From contig NC_090283.1 in the NCBI RefSeq assembly GCF_037392515.1, positions 15,623,501 through 15,687,500 of the forward strand: a stretch of DNA of 64,000 nt, written 5' to 3'. Below, one piece after another: positions 46,326-58,599 of the stretch. The notes under the pieces were generated by a model that saw only the letters and a program-made list of their open reading frames with translations, was not told the DNA's origin and made no database searches. How positions within the stretch are numbered: position 1 is the stretch's first letter; every line of letters starts with the position of its first letter. The DNA comes from Haliotis asinina. Taxonomy: Eukaryota > Mollusca > Gastropoda > Lepetellida > Haliotidae. The position numbers were made by a program, and so were the translations under genes.

Positions 46326-46645
46326 ACAGGCAAGGTGGTTACATCCACTGGATAATGTAATCACTGACGCAACCTTGAAGCAGGTGAACTGAACACACTG
46401 GTATTTACGCTGTGTTTGTGACACACGAACACCACCAGGGTAGTAATCAGCAATAATCTGCTTCAGTCCGGCATTCTCCACACATGAAGGCGACAAGCCA
46501 CGCCATGACTATTGCTCGAGTAGACGACAGATCGATGTCAGTCCTGTACTCAGTAATAACAAATAGGTACAATAATTCAATCCATTGGAAGTCCGGGTTT
46601 TGCTGGATTTAAATGCATTTCCTGAATACAAATACTTCATCACCC

Positions 46646-46799
46646 GGGACGGTGAGTAACTTAGTGGTTGAGGTGTTCTCTAGTCACGCCGAAGACCGGG
46701 TTCGCGTCCTCACAAGGGAACAATGTGTTAGCGCACCATCATATTGATGGAATATTGCTAAGAGCGATGTACATCTAAACTCACTAGTTCACTCACTAT
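46646..46799 (+). mobile_element. tRNA-type SINE
   Basis: CTTAGTGGTTGAGGTGTTCT (box A side), GACCGGGTTCGCGTCC (box B), GATGGAATATTGCTAAGAGC and TCTAAACTCACTAGTTCACT. Confidence 0.78.
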
Positions 46800-47204
46800 G
46801 TCACCTCGACCACATAGGAGAGCAAATACACCACAGCCACATTTCATGAAGAATATATCCCCCTAAACCCAAACCATAAACACCATACAAATCCCAAAAA
46901 TAAGAAAATACATACCTTGACTGGATTTATCTTTTGTAATAGAAGAAAACAGTTGGGTTGCATGCAATGTACAATGTACAGAGGTATGTACAGACTGTGT
47001 ACAGAAGTATGTACAGACTATGTACAGACTTTCAATTTTGTCACAGATATTTCCATGAAGAAACTGGGATCTTTCCAAAACTTTCACGATATTCTAGCCT
47101 GAGTATAAACAAATAAAACAAAAAAGGTAACTAGTGCCATTTTTTCATTGAAAAAAAATCGGAAAAAACATTTCGCATGTCTGGATAAGTCCCTGCAGTT
47201 GCAT

Positions 47205-47610
47205 TGCAGAGATGCTTCAAGGATTGAGGATATGTTGTGGATATGCTTTGATGGTTGTGGATATATCTTGATAGTTATCTGAATATGTTCGGATAGTTGT
47301 GAATGTGTCTGGATAGTTTGAGATATTTATGGGTAGTGGTGGACAGTTGTAGGGTTCTGGGTATGTTTGGATAGTTGTTTGGATAGTTTTAGACATCTAG
47401 ACAGTTGTAAATATGCTTGGATAGTTGCAGAAATGTTTGAATAGTTCTGGATATATATGGGTAGCTGTAGATGGATCCGCATAGCTGTGAGTGTGTTGGG
47501 ATAGTTTGGATGGTATATATGGTTAACAGTGAAAATAATTCTGGATAGATGTCGATATATTTGTAGAACTGTGGATATGTTTGTGTAGCTGTGAAAATAT
47601 GTGGCAATGT
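47205..47610. repeat. degenerate minisatellite (GGATAGTTGTGGATATGTTT)
   Basis: About 20 loose copies of an 18-22-bp unit combining GGATATGTTT and GGATAGTTGT. Confidence 0.8.
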
Positions 47611-47614
47611 TTGG

Positions 47615-48437
47615 TTATGCCATGCGATTTGTGAAACGTTTTGGACAGATTGCCATTTGTTTGCAAAAGACCAAACTGCGTTTGTTTTTAACCCTGGGAC
47701 TTTCTATTTGACTAATCAAAAGGTTGCTTCTCAACCAGTGTGTTCCACTCGACCATTTATAGCAACAGACCAGTTATAACATTCTGTAGCTTCTCCACCA
47801 CGAAACATTAAACTAATGACAAAACAGAATGTTGATACCTTAAACACATATATGTCAATGATTACTCGAGGGAGTATCATGATGGTCGGCTAAATGACAG
47901 TGGAGTTATTGCTCATGGGGGTTTTGTATTGCCAAACATACTAGCTGGCTAGTTATGCGTCCCAAGATAGCTATAAGTGCTATTCAAGCTATAGGTTAGT
48001 TACAGCTGCCAGCCTAGTGATGATGATAACAAAGGAACGGAATAGTAATTACTAGCAGTTGTACCATGGCAGTTTGAATGGGAAAGTAATTGACTGCCTA
48101 ATTGCAACTCCACTTGCAAATATATACTTAATGTAAATAAACGGGAACGCTTCTTGTTATAATTAATTATACAGATGAAGGTACTGTTATAACGCCATCT
48201 GAAGCATGATATAGCGAACTGGATTGCTGAAGTACCGTTATATTAGTAATAAAATATTACCTATGAGATATATATTTACTGATTGGTCCATGTAACCTAG
48301 GCTTCATGAAATGTAACAATGGTACTGACTATCGATTAAAACCAGTGTAATGCTGTGTTTGTCTTTTCAATTCCATCACCAATAAATGAAGTTTTATGTT
48401 GTGACGTTCCAGTCAGGAAGATTGTTTTGATAATTCT
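47615..48437. other. intergenic, no recognised content
   Basis: AT-rich sequence without support for a gene or a repeat family. Confidence 0.4.
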
Positions 48438-48665
48438 TATCTAACGCCGCATTCCAGCTATATGGCAGCTGTCTGTACGTAATCTAATCTGGACCAGACT
48501 ATCCAGTGACTAACACCATTAACATCGACGTGCACAGACGGGGTGCGATGACACGTGTCAGCCAAGTCAGCGAGCCTGACCACCCGATCCCGCTAGTCGT
48601 CTCTTACGATAAGCATGAGTTACTGAAAGCAAACTCTAACCCGGATCTTTATAGGGTCCAGTCAC
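48438..48665 (-). mobile_element. long-head SINE (family 2)
   Basis: The reverse complement runs ATTCCAGCTATATGGCAGCT, GGACCAGACTATCCAGTGAC, ACACGTGTCAGCCAAGTCAG CGAGCCTGACCACCCGATCC and CTCTTACGATAAGCATGAGT. Confidence 0.85.
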
Positions 48666-48669
48666 CAAG

Positions 48670-49660
48670 AGGAATGGATGTACTTAAATGTCCAGATACT
48701 GTGCAATAACCAATTATAGGCAATAATCTGCCGTGTCAGTGCAATAAGGTTGCCATCATCGTGTATAACACTAAGGCGGTATGTCTGTATTTTCAGGTTT
48801 TTGTAATCATAAGTAGAGGCAGTGTTGTTCAGTCGGAGTTATACGGCTGCCATAGTCCAGGAAATCGCAATGCTCTATCGTCATGTCGGTATTATGCTAT
48901 CCTCAGCACACAGGAGTGTATTATGTTATCAAAACTAAAAGTATCTGTATCGTCAATTCAGTTTTATGTTATCGTCAACAAACAGAACTCGTCGGCCAAA
49001 TTAGCATAATGTTATCGTCAACAAACAGAACCGTCAAATCAGTAGTATGTTATTAACATATTATTTTATTTTACCGTCATGGCAATATCGCGTTATCATC
49101 ACCAACTGTAACTCTATCGTCAATATAGTATTATGGTATCCAAGCACACAGGCTTCACTATTGCACAGTACTGCATGTTACCATCACCAAATACAACCAG
49201 AATACCCAAAGAAGTAAAAGTGCATTAGAACTGGGACACATCTGTATTGGGTTTGATGTCACCAGATGTCAATCTCATGCTAAAACCCTGCTCCAAGTGT
49301 AATACTGTACCTTGCAGGACCTCTGCAGATGTTGAGTTAGTGTCTCCTGATGACGTCACTGGGCTCACTGTCATGGCTGTTAACAATAATAGCCTAGTCA
49401 ATTCAATGCATTGGCGCAGTATTTGGTAATAACGTCAACACAGAGTCAATATTGTGAAAGGTGGCGAATAGTTTCCATAGAGCCTACAATCGCTGTAAAT
49501 CTGTCAAAACAGTCGGCACATTCACCGTTATCTCGGTGGGCCTGTGACATCGTCACAAAATTGTGCTCACGATTAACCGTGGCAATATCTTGTTATCATC
49601 AGGGTAGAAATGAACATTTTCTACATAGACACCATCAATAGTTTGACATTTCTCCCATTT
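48670..49660. other. intergenic; loose repeats near 48900-49200
   Basis: GTTATCGTCAACAAACAGAA is repeated twice (48966 and 49012) and related TATTATG/ATCGTCA phrases recur, so a degenerate tandem repeat is likely. Confidence 0.45.
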
Positions 49661-49669
49661 CTTGACCAC

Positions 49670-49912
49670 TCACAGATCGCCATCTAGTTTCATAGACAAC
49701 CATCTCTCCATTTCTTGAATGACCTCAGTGTTGTCGGCCAAACGGCGTCCAAGTCTAGGCTCATCTGTCAGGGAAACTCTGTCAGGGAAAATGCCTTTGT
49801 CCATCTCACAACAGTATATCATACGATGGACTTCACTATCAACAGGTTTCATGTCCTCGTGAATCTGTCGGACAGTGCAACCCTTCAAGTGCAATAACTG
49901 GATAACATTCAA
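49670..49912 (-). pseudogene. mariner transposase N-terminal fragment
   Basis: The frame reads LLHLKGCTVRQIHEDMKPVD and later SLTDEPRLGRRLADNTEVIQ. This matches the first helix-turn-helix and the DEPRSGRP linker of mariner transposases. The central and catalytic parts are absent, and no TIR was found around it. It comes from a different region of the protein than the 9628-9888 fragment. Confidence 0.75.
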
Positions 49913-50639
49913 TCTTCTTCATATTGGGGGTTTACGGTGTTTAGGATCAACTAGCAACATTTAATTAAGTGAAGTAAATAGCTTCTGACCCAATACCTAG
50001 ATAAGGGAACCAATGTTATCTTCAAATTTTCATCATAATATTTCAGTAAATTAATTTCGATAGTTAGTGTTCTATATAGATAACATAGAGTTTTTATATC
50101 CCGTTGATTGCTGCAAAATACAAACGCTTTTGTGGTTACATATAGCACGATCTCTCGTAGTTCAGTCTCGTTTTTCGTTTTACCATCAGTGGCGATTCAA
50201 TGATACAGCTGTCCCTTCGATTTGGCTCCAGGACGTGCCCTACTTGTGAAGAACCTCATCCTCAAATTACACTCAAGAACTCTATCCCAAGATCACGTCA
50301 CCATAAGCCTCTAGGTAAATTACACAGCGAAATAAGTATGCTGGCACCTTTTTTCGTCAGAATAATTTTAGTGTCATCATGTTTCGATGATTCATGAATG
50401 CATTATTTTCTGATGTATTTCTGCTCACGTTCTGAAACATGTCTGTATCTTGTTTGAATAATGCCTGATTCTTCCATCGATCCTCGTTCGAACTCGTTTT
50501 GAAGTTTCATTAAAATGGGATCCTGTCAGAGTCATGTTTGGATCATGTTTGGATCGTGATTGAGTCAAATTTGATTTATGTATGAATCCTGCTAATAGCT
50601 TCTATTTGGTCATACGTAGGTCGTGTCCATTATGAGTTA

Positions 50640-50785
50640 GTCAGTCTTAGTGTTTTTGTAAGACGCTTTGGCAATATTCCTACGACGTTGCTTCACACAT
50701 GTCCACCCTTGTGGGGATTCAAACCTGGATCTTCGGAGTGACAAGCGAACGCTCTGATCACGAGACTACAATTACCGCCCCAATT
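50640..50785 (-). mobile_element. tRNA-type SINE
   Basis: GGCAATATTCC, GTGGGGATTCAAACCTGGAT CTTCGGAGTGACAAGCGAAC and TCTGATCACGAGACTAC. Confidence 0.78.
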
Positions 50786-51152
50786 TCTGGACCATGTCTA
50801 GATAATGTTAGGACCTTAATTGCAAACTAAATTATTCTGGGGGTCGAATGGAATTCCCCACCGCAAATGCCGCTAAGCATCCGAATATCTGTAAAATTGT
50901 AGATGCAAAGCAACACTGACCCACTCACTCACTTGTGAAGCATTCATTGATTTAGTCCATGGACTTGACCGAGGTTTAACAAACAATGTTCGCTCACACA
51001 CAGTGTGTCAGACACAAACACATATCTCTCCATCAGTTTACATGATGCTATTGATTTTATATCCTTTCAGCCGGAGTTGACTATGGTCGGACATCACGTA
51101 GACCTCACAAGAACAGTCGTCAATACCAACATTTATTGTCAGTAGTAAGTTT

Positions 51153-51297
51153 AGTTTTTCGCCGCTTTTAGAATATTCCAGCAATATCACGGCGAGGAAA
51201 ACAGAATGGGCTTCACACATTATACCCATGAGGGGAATCAAACCCGCGTCTTCGGCGTGACGAGCAAACGCTTTAACCACTATACTACCATGCCGCC
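51153..51297 (-). mobile_element. tRNA-type SINE
   Basis: TTTAGTTTTTCGCCGCTTTTAG, TCCAGCAATATCACGGCGAG, GGGAATCAAACCCGCGTCTT and GGCGTGACGAGCAAACGCTT TAACCAC. Confidence 0.88.
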
Positions 51298-51648
51298 TCT
51301 GTTGGCAGTACTTTATTCATCATTGTAAACCAAAAGTTACTGTGTCCTGTAATCTGATTGGTTGAAAAACATGATCAAATGGTATTAGATTCCCGGAAAC
51401 TGCAAGACTATTCACTGCGTATTGACACGTAAACAATTGTTTTGTTGTGTCATCAACAGTGGTGACGTCATTCAAATCATATTGTGACGTAAAGTTAGAA
51501 TGACGTCACAATTGAGCAGCTCCAGATGCTACCATGGGAACCAGCTGAAACGGCCAGCTGATGACACTTCACTGCTGTACCCGCACTCGATGTAAACGAG
51601 TGCAGACAGTAAAACCCCTTTGGTTTACTTTTTTGTTTACAATGTCGA

Positions 51649-52090
51649 CAAACATCATGTGTTGGCCAATTTCCGGGTGTTATTGAGTATTTGAAGCACG
51701 GGAATATTTCATTTGAAACCTCTGGCTGACGCCGTCGGTTCCAAATGTATTCCCGTGCTCAACTATACTCAATAACACCTGGAAATTGGCCAACACATGA
51801 GTGAGTGAGTGAGTGAGTTTAGTTTTACGTCGCACTTAGCAATATTCCAGCTATATGGCGACGGTCTGTAAATAATCGAGTCTGGACCAGACAATCCAGT
51901 GATCAACAACATGAGCATCGATCTGCGCAATGGGGAACCGATGACATGTGTCAACCAAGTCAGCTAGTCTGACCACCCGATCCCGTTAGTCGCCTCTTAC
52001 GACAAGCATAGTCACCTTTTATGGCAAGCATGGGTTGCTGAAGGCCTATTCTACCCCGGGACCTTCACGGGTGCCAACACATGATGTTTA
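51649..52090. mobile_element. palindromic element interrupted by a SINE
   Basis: The left arm AAACATCATGTGTTGGCCAA TTTCCGGGTGTTATTGAGTA (51649 onward) pairs with a right arm from about 51736 to 51800 that resumes at 52085. Each arm is about 75 nt with few mismatches. There is no coding frame. Confidence 0.82.
51801..52073 (-). mobile_element. full-length long-head SINE (family 2, reference copy) with target-site duplication
   Basis: The 273-bp body is flanked by the 11-bp direct repeat CCAACACATGA (51790-51800 and 52074-52084). It starts with (GTGA)n TTTAGTTTTACGTCGCACTT and ends CCGGGACCTTCACGGGTG, so the head lies on the right. The duplication indicates LINE-mediated retrotransposition. 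No clear tRNA box A/B pair was seen in the head. Confidence 0.92.
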
Positions 52091-52189
52091 TCTCACAATT
52101 CACACAGCATGTTACATATTGGTCACCTGTATCTGACTTTGTCAACGACGATACTTACACCGATTCTTTTCCAAACCCACGTGTGTAAC

Positions 52190-52885
52190 ATGAAGTGTGT
52201 ATATATCTGCCCATGGTAGTGTGCATTGCATTCACATGGTTGTATATTTCGTGGTTATAAGTATCTACCACAAGTTGTACATAGCTTCTCACTTGCTTGT
52301 ATATGTACCCATACATCGTATTGTTATCATTGCCTATCCCGTTGTATACATATCTGCAGGGTACATGTCTGTCCTATTGTTGTAAATTGGATAAAAGGTT
52401 GTGCATATTTACCACTTCGTTGTGTCAGTCTCATGGTTGTACATTTTTACCATTTGGTTGTGTATGTCTACCCCGTGTTGTGCGTGCCAATCTCATGGTT
52501 GTACATATTTACCATTTGGTTGTGTATATCTACCAAAATGTCAATCGTATTGTGGAATCTGTCAGTCAATGGTTTAATATGTCTACCAAGTGGTTGTACA
52601 AAACTTCCATTTGGTTGTATATGCATACCATACTTGTGTACATATTTACCTCGTGGTTGTATATATCAATCAGATGGTAGTCACATTGTTTACCCCGTGG
52701 TTGTATATATCAATCAGATAGTAGTCACATTCTTTACCTCGTGGTTGTATATATCTAACACATGACTGCGCATGTCAGTGAAATGGTAATACCTTTGAGT
52801 CACAACTTGGTGGTTGTATATATCAATCACATGGCTGTCCGTCTTCATCAAGTGGTAACTCCTTTGAGTCACATTGTTGTATATA
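52190..52885. repeat. degenerate minisatellite (GGTTGTATATATC-type)
   Basis: Repeats of CATGGTTGTACATATTTACC and TGGTTGTATATATCAATCAC continue for about 700 bp. Long frames rich in Cys, Tyr and Val on both strands come from the repeat. Confidence 0.85.
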
Positions 52886-53649
52886 TTTACCGCATGGTTG
52901 TACATTTCAGTTCCATGGGGAAATTTCCATGAGGATCATTGCGTCTACCACTTGGCTCTATACATGGACAGGAAGCGCTGGCAAATGTCACAATATGCCG
53001 AAATATTGTATATGACTGACAAATCAGGTGTTTATCTATCACGCTGTACTATACGAGGGTCTAAATAACAGGGATCCGCTTCACCATGTGATTGCATATA
53101 TCTGCGCCGTTGCTGTCTATAGTTGACAGGAGGTTGTATCACGCTGACACAGCTAATCACATGTTGCACATATAACAAGCACATTTCAACGCAACCGACT
53201 GTAATAAAGCCAGGCGCGTATGAATACGAAATCCCGTGAATGAGATCCTGCCGCGCATCTTGACATTGCGCTTGCCCACACCGGGTTAGAGAGAGAGTGT
53301 AGTGACGGGGGACATATTTATCAACTTCGTATCAAGTGTGACTGAGATATCAAATAGTTCCTTTGCATCAACACTAATCCCCAGATATCGATAACAACCT
53401 CATCCACTACATACAGACGTCTGGGAGAGGCTGGTGGAGACGGTTTCGTGACCCACGATGTTGGTGATACACGTTGTGTGATTTTATGAAAATCCGGGCT
53501 TTTTTCTTGAGGGTGCAATTATGATATTATGTGGGAGTTGGTGTTTCATTCGAAACTGCTGACACGGGGTTGCTGTTATGAGCGAAACAGATCTACCATC
53601 AGTTATCTCGGCTCGAGCCTGCATCCAATTTTATCTAGTTTTCCTTCCT

Positions 53650-54146
53650 CTCCACTAGCTCATATATGAGCTCACCCACATACAATCTACTCAACCTCAA
53701 ACCACAATCCACTAACCCCTATCGCCCACGCCCAGCCTCCTTCTTGCCAGACCACCCTCCACTAACCCTTATCTCATCTCGCCCACATCCAGTCTCCTCC
53801 ACCTCAGACCACCCTCCACTAACCCTTATCTCATCTCGCCCACATCCAGTCTCCTCCACCTCAGACCACCCTCCACTAACCCTTATCTCATCTCACCCAC
53901 ATCCTATCTCCTCCACCTCAGACCACCCTCCACTAACCCTTATCTCATCTCACCCACATCCTATCTCCTCCACCTCAGACCACCCTCCACTAATCCTTAT
54001 CTCATCTCACCCACATCCTATCTCCTCCACCTCAGACCACCCTCCACTAACCTTTATCTCATCTCGTCCACATCCAGTCTCCTCCACCTATGACCACCCT
54101 CCACTAACCCTTATCTCATCTCGCCCACATCCAGTCTCCTCCACCT
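53650..54146. repeat. 57-bp minisatellite, seven copies
   Basis: Units from about 53747 read ACCACCCTCCACTAACCCTT ATCTCATCTCGCCCACATCC and onward; two weaker copies precede. 57 is a multiple of three, so a 211-codon frame with SDHPPLTLISSRPHPVSST repeats stays open. There is no other sign of coding. Confidence 0.93.
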
Positions 54147-54309
54147 TTTGGCGCTGCTCCTTTAGTTGCCTCTGTGTCCTTGTAACAAACTGGGAAAATG
54201 CACAAACAAATGAGGACAGTTTCTTAAACAACTTCTTAACCTTTGTGACGAAAAAAATATGCAATTTTAGGTCTGTTGTTATTGCACTCCGCGCTGGTTA
54301 GATTCTTTC

Positions 54310-55075
54310 ATCTCTACATGTTTTTATAGTTAGATTGTAATTCATCGGTTTCTCTCAAACGCACTGTGACTGATACTTTCACACGTTCTTTCTGCCCAAC
54401 CTAAACATTCCCTTTTAACCTCTCCGTACACCCTTCGGCTCCGAACTTCTCCTCCCTCAACAAACCCATCAAGTCTGACGCCGTTCATGGTTTTCGTGCT
54501 CATGCTGCATCGCCCGCCCCTCCGTTCTTTTGTCATGGACCTCCAGCACCAGCCACTTAGTTTTACAAGGGAATCATGATGGCAAGATAACACCTTTGCT
54601 CACGTAGATACTAAACCATCGCCATATGTCTTTAGCAATTATTTTGTCACCTGACCTAGCATCCTTCTACTTAAAAGAAGCATCTTCACATCTTCCGCAG
54701 CAGAATACGACTCGTAGGCCCCTTAGTTAACGCCATGATTGATTTCTGTATTATTCCGCGGGGTTATGAAGAAGCCAGACACCCGTCTTGAAAGGAGAGA
54801 AATGCAGCTCAAACCAACGTGTTAACACGCCTGCGCGCAAACAAGCTCCAGTACAAGCTGTAGTTCGATGAAAGCTTGTGACACTTCGTCAGGCAAGGGA
54901 GTAGCCTTATTTATGAGAGAATTAACTTTTTTTCACAATTATGAATAAATGTTTTTGCTTCTACTATGCTTTTGGCTCAAGCGCATATATTCCAAAGCTT
55001 TTTGTATATATCAGCCACTCGGGTGTCCATATCGGGCATAGAGTTGTTTATTTCAGTCGGATCAGTGTTAATGGC
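54310..55075. other. intergenic, no recognised content
   Basis: No exon or repeat family seen. Confidence 0.4.
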
Positions 55076-55079
55076 AGAC

Positions 55080-55560
55080 ACGTGCATGTTCTTATAAATC
55101 CCTAGCACGTTCATATATAGTATATTCCTGCTTGTATAGTATATATCGTTTCGTGCATTCCGATATCAGGTGTGTCCATGTGTATAGTAGACACGTGCAT
55201 GAATATATCAGATTCATGCATTCTAATATCGGGTGTATACAAGTATTTTGCAGACACGTTCATATATATAGCAGACACGTGCATGAATATATCAGATTCA
55301 TGCATTCTGAAATCAGGTGTATACAAGTATTTTGCAGACACGTTCATATATATAGCAGACACGTGCATGAATATATCAGATTCATGCATTCTAATATCGG
55401 GTGTATACAAGTATTTTGCAGACACGTTCATATATATAGCAGACACGTGCATGAATATATCAGATTCATGCATTCTAATATCGGGTGTATACAAGTATTT
55501 TGCAGACACGTTCATGTATATAGTAGGCAAGTACATAAATGTAGCAGATATGCACAAGTA
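55080..55560. repeat. 84-bp minisatellite, four copies plus diverged flanks
   Basis: Copies start at 55201, 55285, 55369 and 55453. Each 84-bp unit is made of sub-repeats around CAGACACGTTCATATATATAG. It is a multiple of three, so three frames of 150-180 codons remain open. Confidence 0.94.
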
Positions 55561-55649
55561 TACAGAAGACATAGTCATGCATATATTACACGCGGATAAG
55601 TATTCAGAAGACGCTGAGGGATTTGTATTTCTCGACAGTATATGCATCG

Positions 55650-56885
55650 TTTAAGAGGCATTATTCATTTGTCAAGCGGTACTGTGTATCAGTCAAAACC
55701 AGCAAAAAAGCATGCTGCCGCCCCGAGGAAATATACTGAAAAACTATTATGTGTTGAATTGAATTACACGTACGGCGTGATAAGAGGCAACGCTGCATCT
55801 GTGCCTTCCTCGCTGTCTTAGATTTACAGATCAGGGACTACTGGAGGTCTAGCGGAAAAACGAACTGTATTGAGCAGCCACAAAATCCTCCAGAATCAAT
55901 GATCCAGAGACTCGCTGCTTCACAAGACGCCAGAGAATGAAGACGATGCCAAGGTTCCATATAGAACATTACCCTTTAACCCTGTGGGTCTCAGACATGG
56001 TGATAAACTATGGCCCCTGTACCCCGTGGATCGAACCGTTCCCTCCAGTATTGGATGGAGAACCCAGGGGATAAGACACGGCTATTTAATTAAGATTCTC
56101 GTTGCTGGTCAATTTGTTACTGGTCAGAAAATCCATAAATGATCAAAGTACCGGACATTTGACCATTGATTCCGGACACTCAGAGTGTTGGCGAGGCATG
56201 ACGCACCCAGATGTCAAGACGAGATTCTGGTGGGTGGATATTCTTCACCTTGGCTATTGCAAATTCACCTTTGGTCAAAGCAACAATCGTCCTCCCATAG
56301 AACTGAAGAGACCCCTGTGGTTAACTTGACATGAACTTCTGAATAGGGAAGATGGATGCAGATTACAAGGAAACATCGTTACACTGGGTTACTTGAACCC
56401 CACGCCAAGCACAGGAATTGCCCACCAAGGGACATAATTAACTTTGATGAAACGAACATGTTGATTGTCGACCTCCAAATTACCGCCATCTTGGAATGGG
56501 GCGAATATGCCGACACGAATAGCAGTCAGCAAATGCTCGGGTTCATTCATTGCACTTTAATGTCCCTACTGCTCCAGCAGCAGAGCGTAAACAAGGAGAG
56601 AATATTTCAACTGATTTGCATTATTTAGTGAGACAAACATATCTGTCCAATCTTGAAATTGATGAGATTCATCTGTAAAATGCGTTTTGTCTAAGGTTTT
56701 AGAATACAATGAGGATGAAGTAAATATAAAACAACAAATGTAGAATGTATGTCCTAACGCAGAGGCTTGTCCTTGTGGAACGTCTGTAAAACCGGTTTCC
56801 ATTCGGGAAAATAATAGGTCAGAAATTGCTCAAAACGCACGGAACAAATTGCAAAATCACAATACTTTTCCTTATGTTACGTCAG
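55650..56885. other. intergenic, no recognised content
   Basis: Unique-looking sequence; short open frames on both strands show no known domain. Confidence 0.4.
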
Positions 56886-56889
56886 TAGT

Positions 56890-57165
56890 GGGACACGTGA
56901 AGGTCCCGGGGTACAATGGGCCTTCAACAAACCATGCTTGCCATAAAAGGTGATTACGCTTGCCGTAAGAGGCGACCAAAGGGATCGGGTGGTCAGGTTT
57001 ACTGACTTGCTTGACACATGTCATCTGTTCCCATTGCGCAGATCGATGCTCTTGCTGTTGATCACTGGATTGTATGATCCAGACTCGATTAATTACAGAC
57101 CGTCACCATGTAGCTGGAGTATTGCTGAGTGCGGCGTAAAACTAAACTCTCTGACTCACTCGTGA
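56890..57165 (+). mobile_element. full-length long-head SINE (family 2)
   Basis: CACGTGAAGGTCCCGGGGTA, AACCATGCTTGCCATAAAAGG, GATCGGGTGGTCAGGTTTAC, GACTCGATTAATTACAGACC and GCTGAGTGCGGCGTAAAACT AAACTC: the complete order of the family. Confidence 0.92.
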
Positions 57166-57659
57166 TGCATGACTATCACAGAGCGTAAGATACAAAATAA
57201 TGGATACACCCCTATCGCTGTCGCCATGCTCAGTGTATCAATGCGTACACGAATCCCCATAGTTAAATAATCCAAGTGGTCTCTTGATGCCTAGCTGTAC
57301 TAGATACTACCACATGATGAAATCACCCTACCGGGTACCCATCACATGAACAAAGGCGTTTATCGATCATGATATCACAAGGAACAGTAACATGTGTTTC
57401 ACTTTATGCCAGATCAGAAATGCTCTGGAGTTCAGCTACACTGTGTCCACACACACACTTCCAACTATCAAGGTGGCCTTACGTGATGGGTGGTCTGGGC
57501 TGTGTACATTCTGTCATGATTATTTGTACATATAATAACCTAGCGTAGTGTGTAGTGAAGAATATCATATTTCACGTATTCGAAAAATCGAACACGTTCG
57601 GTGGGAACATTTCCACGCATGAACCACTGGACTACCCCTTGCTCTTGTCATCTGTACAG

Positions 57660-58068
57660 CCGGCGATAAAAACAGATTATGACCCCATGCATGCCACTCT
57701 CAAGGGCATCAAAATTACTTCTGACGAAGCGTCGGAAACGCCCGAGAAGTCCGAGGAATATCCGAGAAACCTTAGAAATGACACTCGTTGATTTACCAAG
57801 GGGATGATATTGCAGACCCTGCCTCCATCGACTACGCACTAATTACAGGCAAAATTCCTTTCAAAACAAACCAATGCCCGCTGTGCATCGTTTCACGAAA
57901 AATGAAACCCCGAGGAAGGAAAAATTAATTTACTTCAATAATTGCCAACCGCACAGTCACAAATTCGAATCCTGTCTGAAACCTGACCCAAGACCACGTC
58001 GCAAGACTGTCATTAAGTCTGACGATGCATGTCAAAATCCATACTATGCTTTAGATAGCAGAGTTTAG
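57660..58068 (+). other. possible receptor-tail-like exon or frameshifted pseudogene
   Basis: After a CTCTTGTCATCTGTACAG acceptor-like site three overlapping frames look protein-like. They are IKTDYDPMHATLKGIKITSD (stop 57789-57791), YQGDDIADPASIDYALITGK (next frame) and PRRKTVIKSDDACQNPYYAL (stop 58066-58068). The last contains an NPYY motif of the kind found in cytoplasmic tails. No single frame covers the region, so it is either separate exons, a decayed copy or chance. Confidence 0.25.
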
Positions 58069-58331
58069 ATGGTTGGTTTTATTGTAACAGTACACTCGAC
58101 CACTGGTAGTGTCAGATCGATATGTGCCGTGTCGGGCGAGCAGCACACACCCTTAGGCCAAGGAATCAAGGGCGGTACATAACTGACGGATGTGTTCTCT
58201 GTGGTGCTATTGTTAATGTAAGCTGTAGGCAATGGCGGAATCATTGTGTGTGGTTGCAATTGGACAATGCTTGCGAGGTTGTTTGCCATATCGTTCATCG
58301 GGATGTTAGGGGTTGGAGGCAAACATCTGCA
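58065..58331 (-). other. possible unassigned terminal exon
   Basis: The acceptor TTGTTTACTATGCTGCAG precedes a frame reading CLPPTPNIPMNDMANNLASI, then INNSTTENTSVSYVPPLIPW, ending TVTIKPTI with TAA. AATAAA overlaps the end. No domain is recognised, and it lies tail to tail with the + strand candidate. Confidence 0.25.
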
Positions 58332-58404
58332 GCATAGTAAACAAGCCTTCGGCATCTAGTTAGTATTGTTTAGAAGGATGTGACTACTTAAATGACTCAC
58401 ATGC

Positions 58405-58590
58405 CTTTGTTGGAGAGAGAAAGATGGATAAAGAGAGTGATTGAGAATGAGAGATTGAGCGAGAAAGAGAGGTTGAGAGAGGCAGATTGAATGAGAGACA
58501 CAGTACGGGAGAGAGAGAGGGAGAAAGAAGGAGAGGGAAGGGGAGAGAGAGAGGGAGAGAGGGAGAGAGAGAGACAGAGAGAGAGAGTGG
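58405..58590. repeat. GA-rich simple sequence
   Basis: GAGAGA and GGGAGAGA units on the + strand. Confidence 0.9.
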
Positions 58591-58599
58591 ATAAATGAA

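Noticed and set aside
52226-52765. A 179-codon Cys-rich frame, looking like a secreted peptide
   Set aside because: It is a translation of the GGTTGTATATATC minisatellite; cysteines come from repeat TGT, with no signal peptide or stable spacing.
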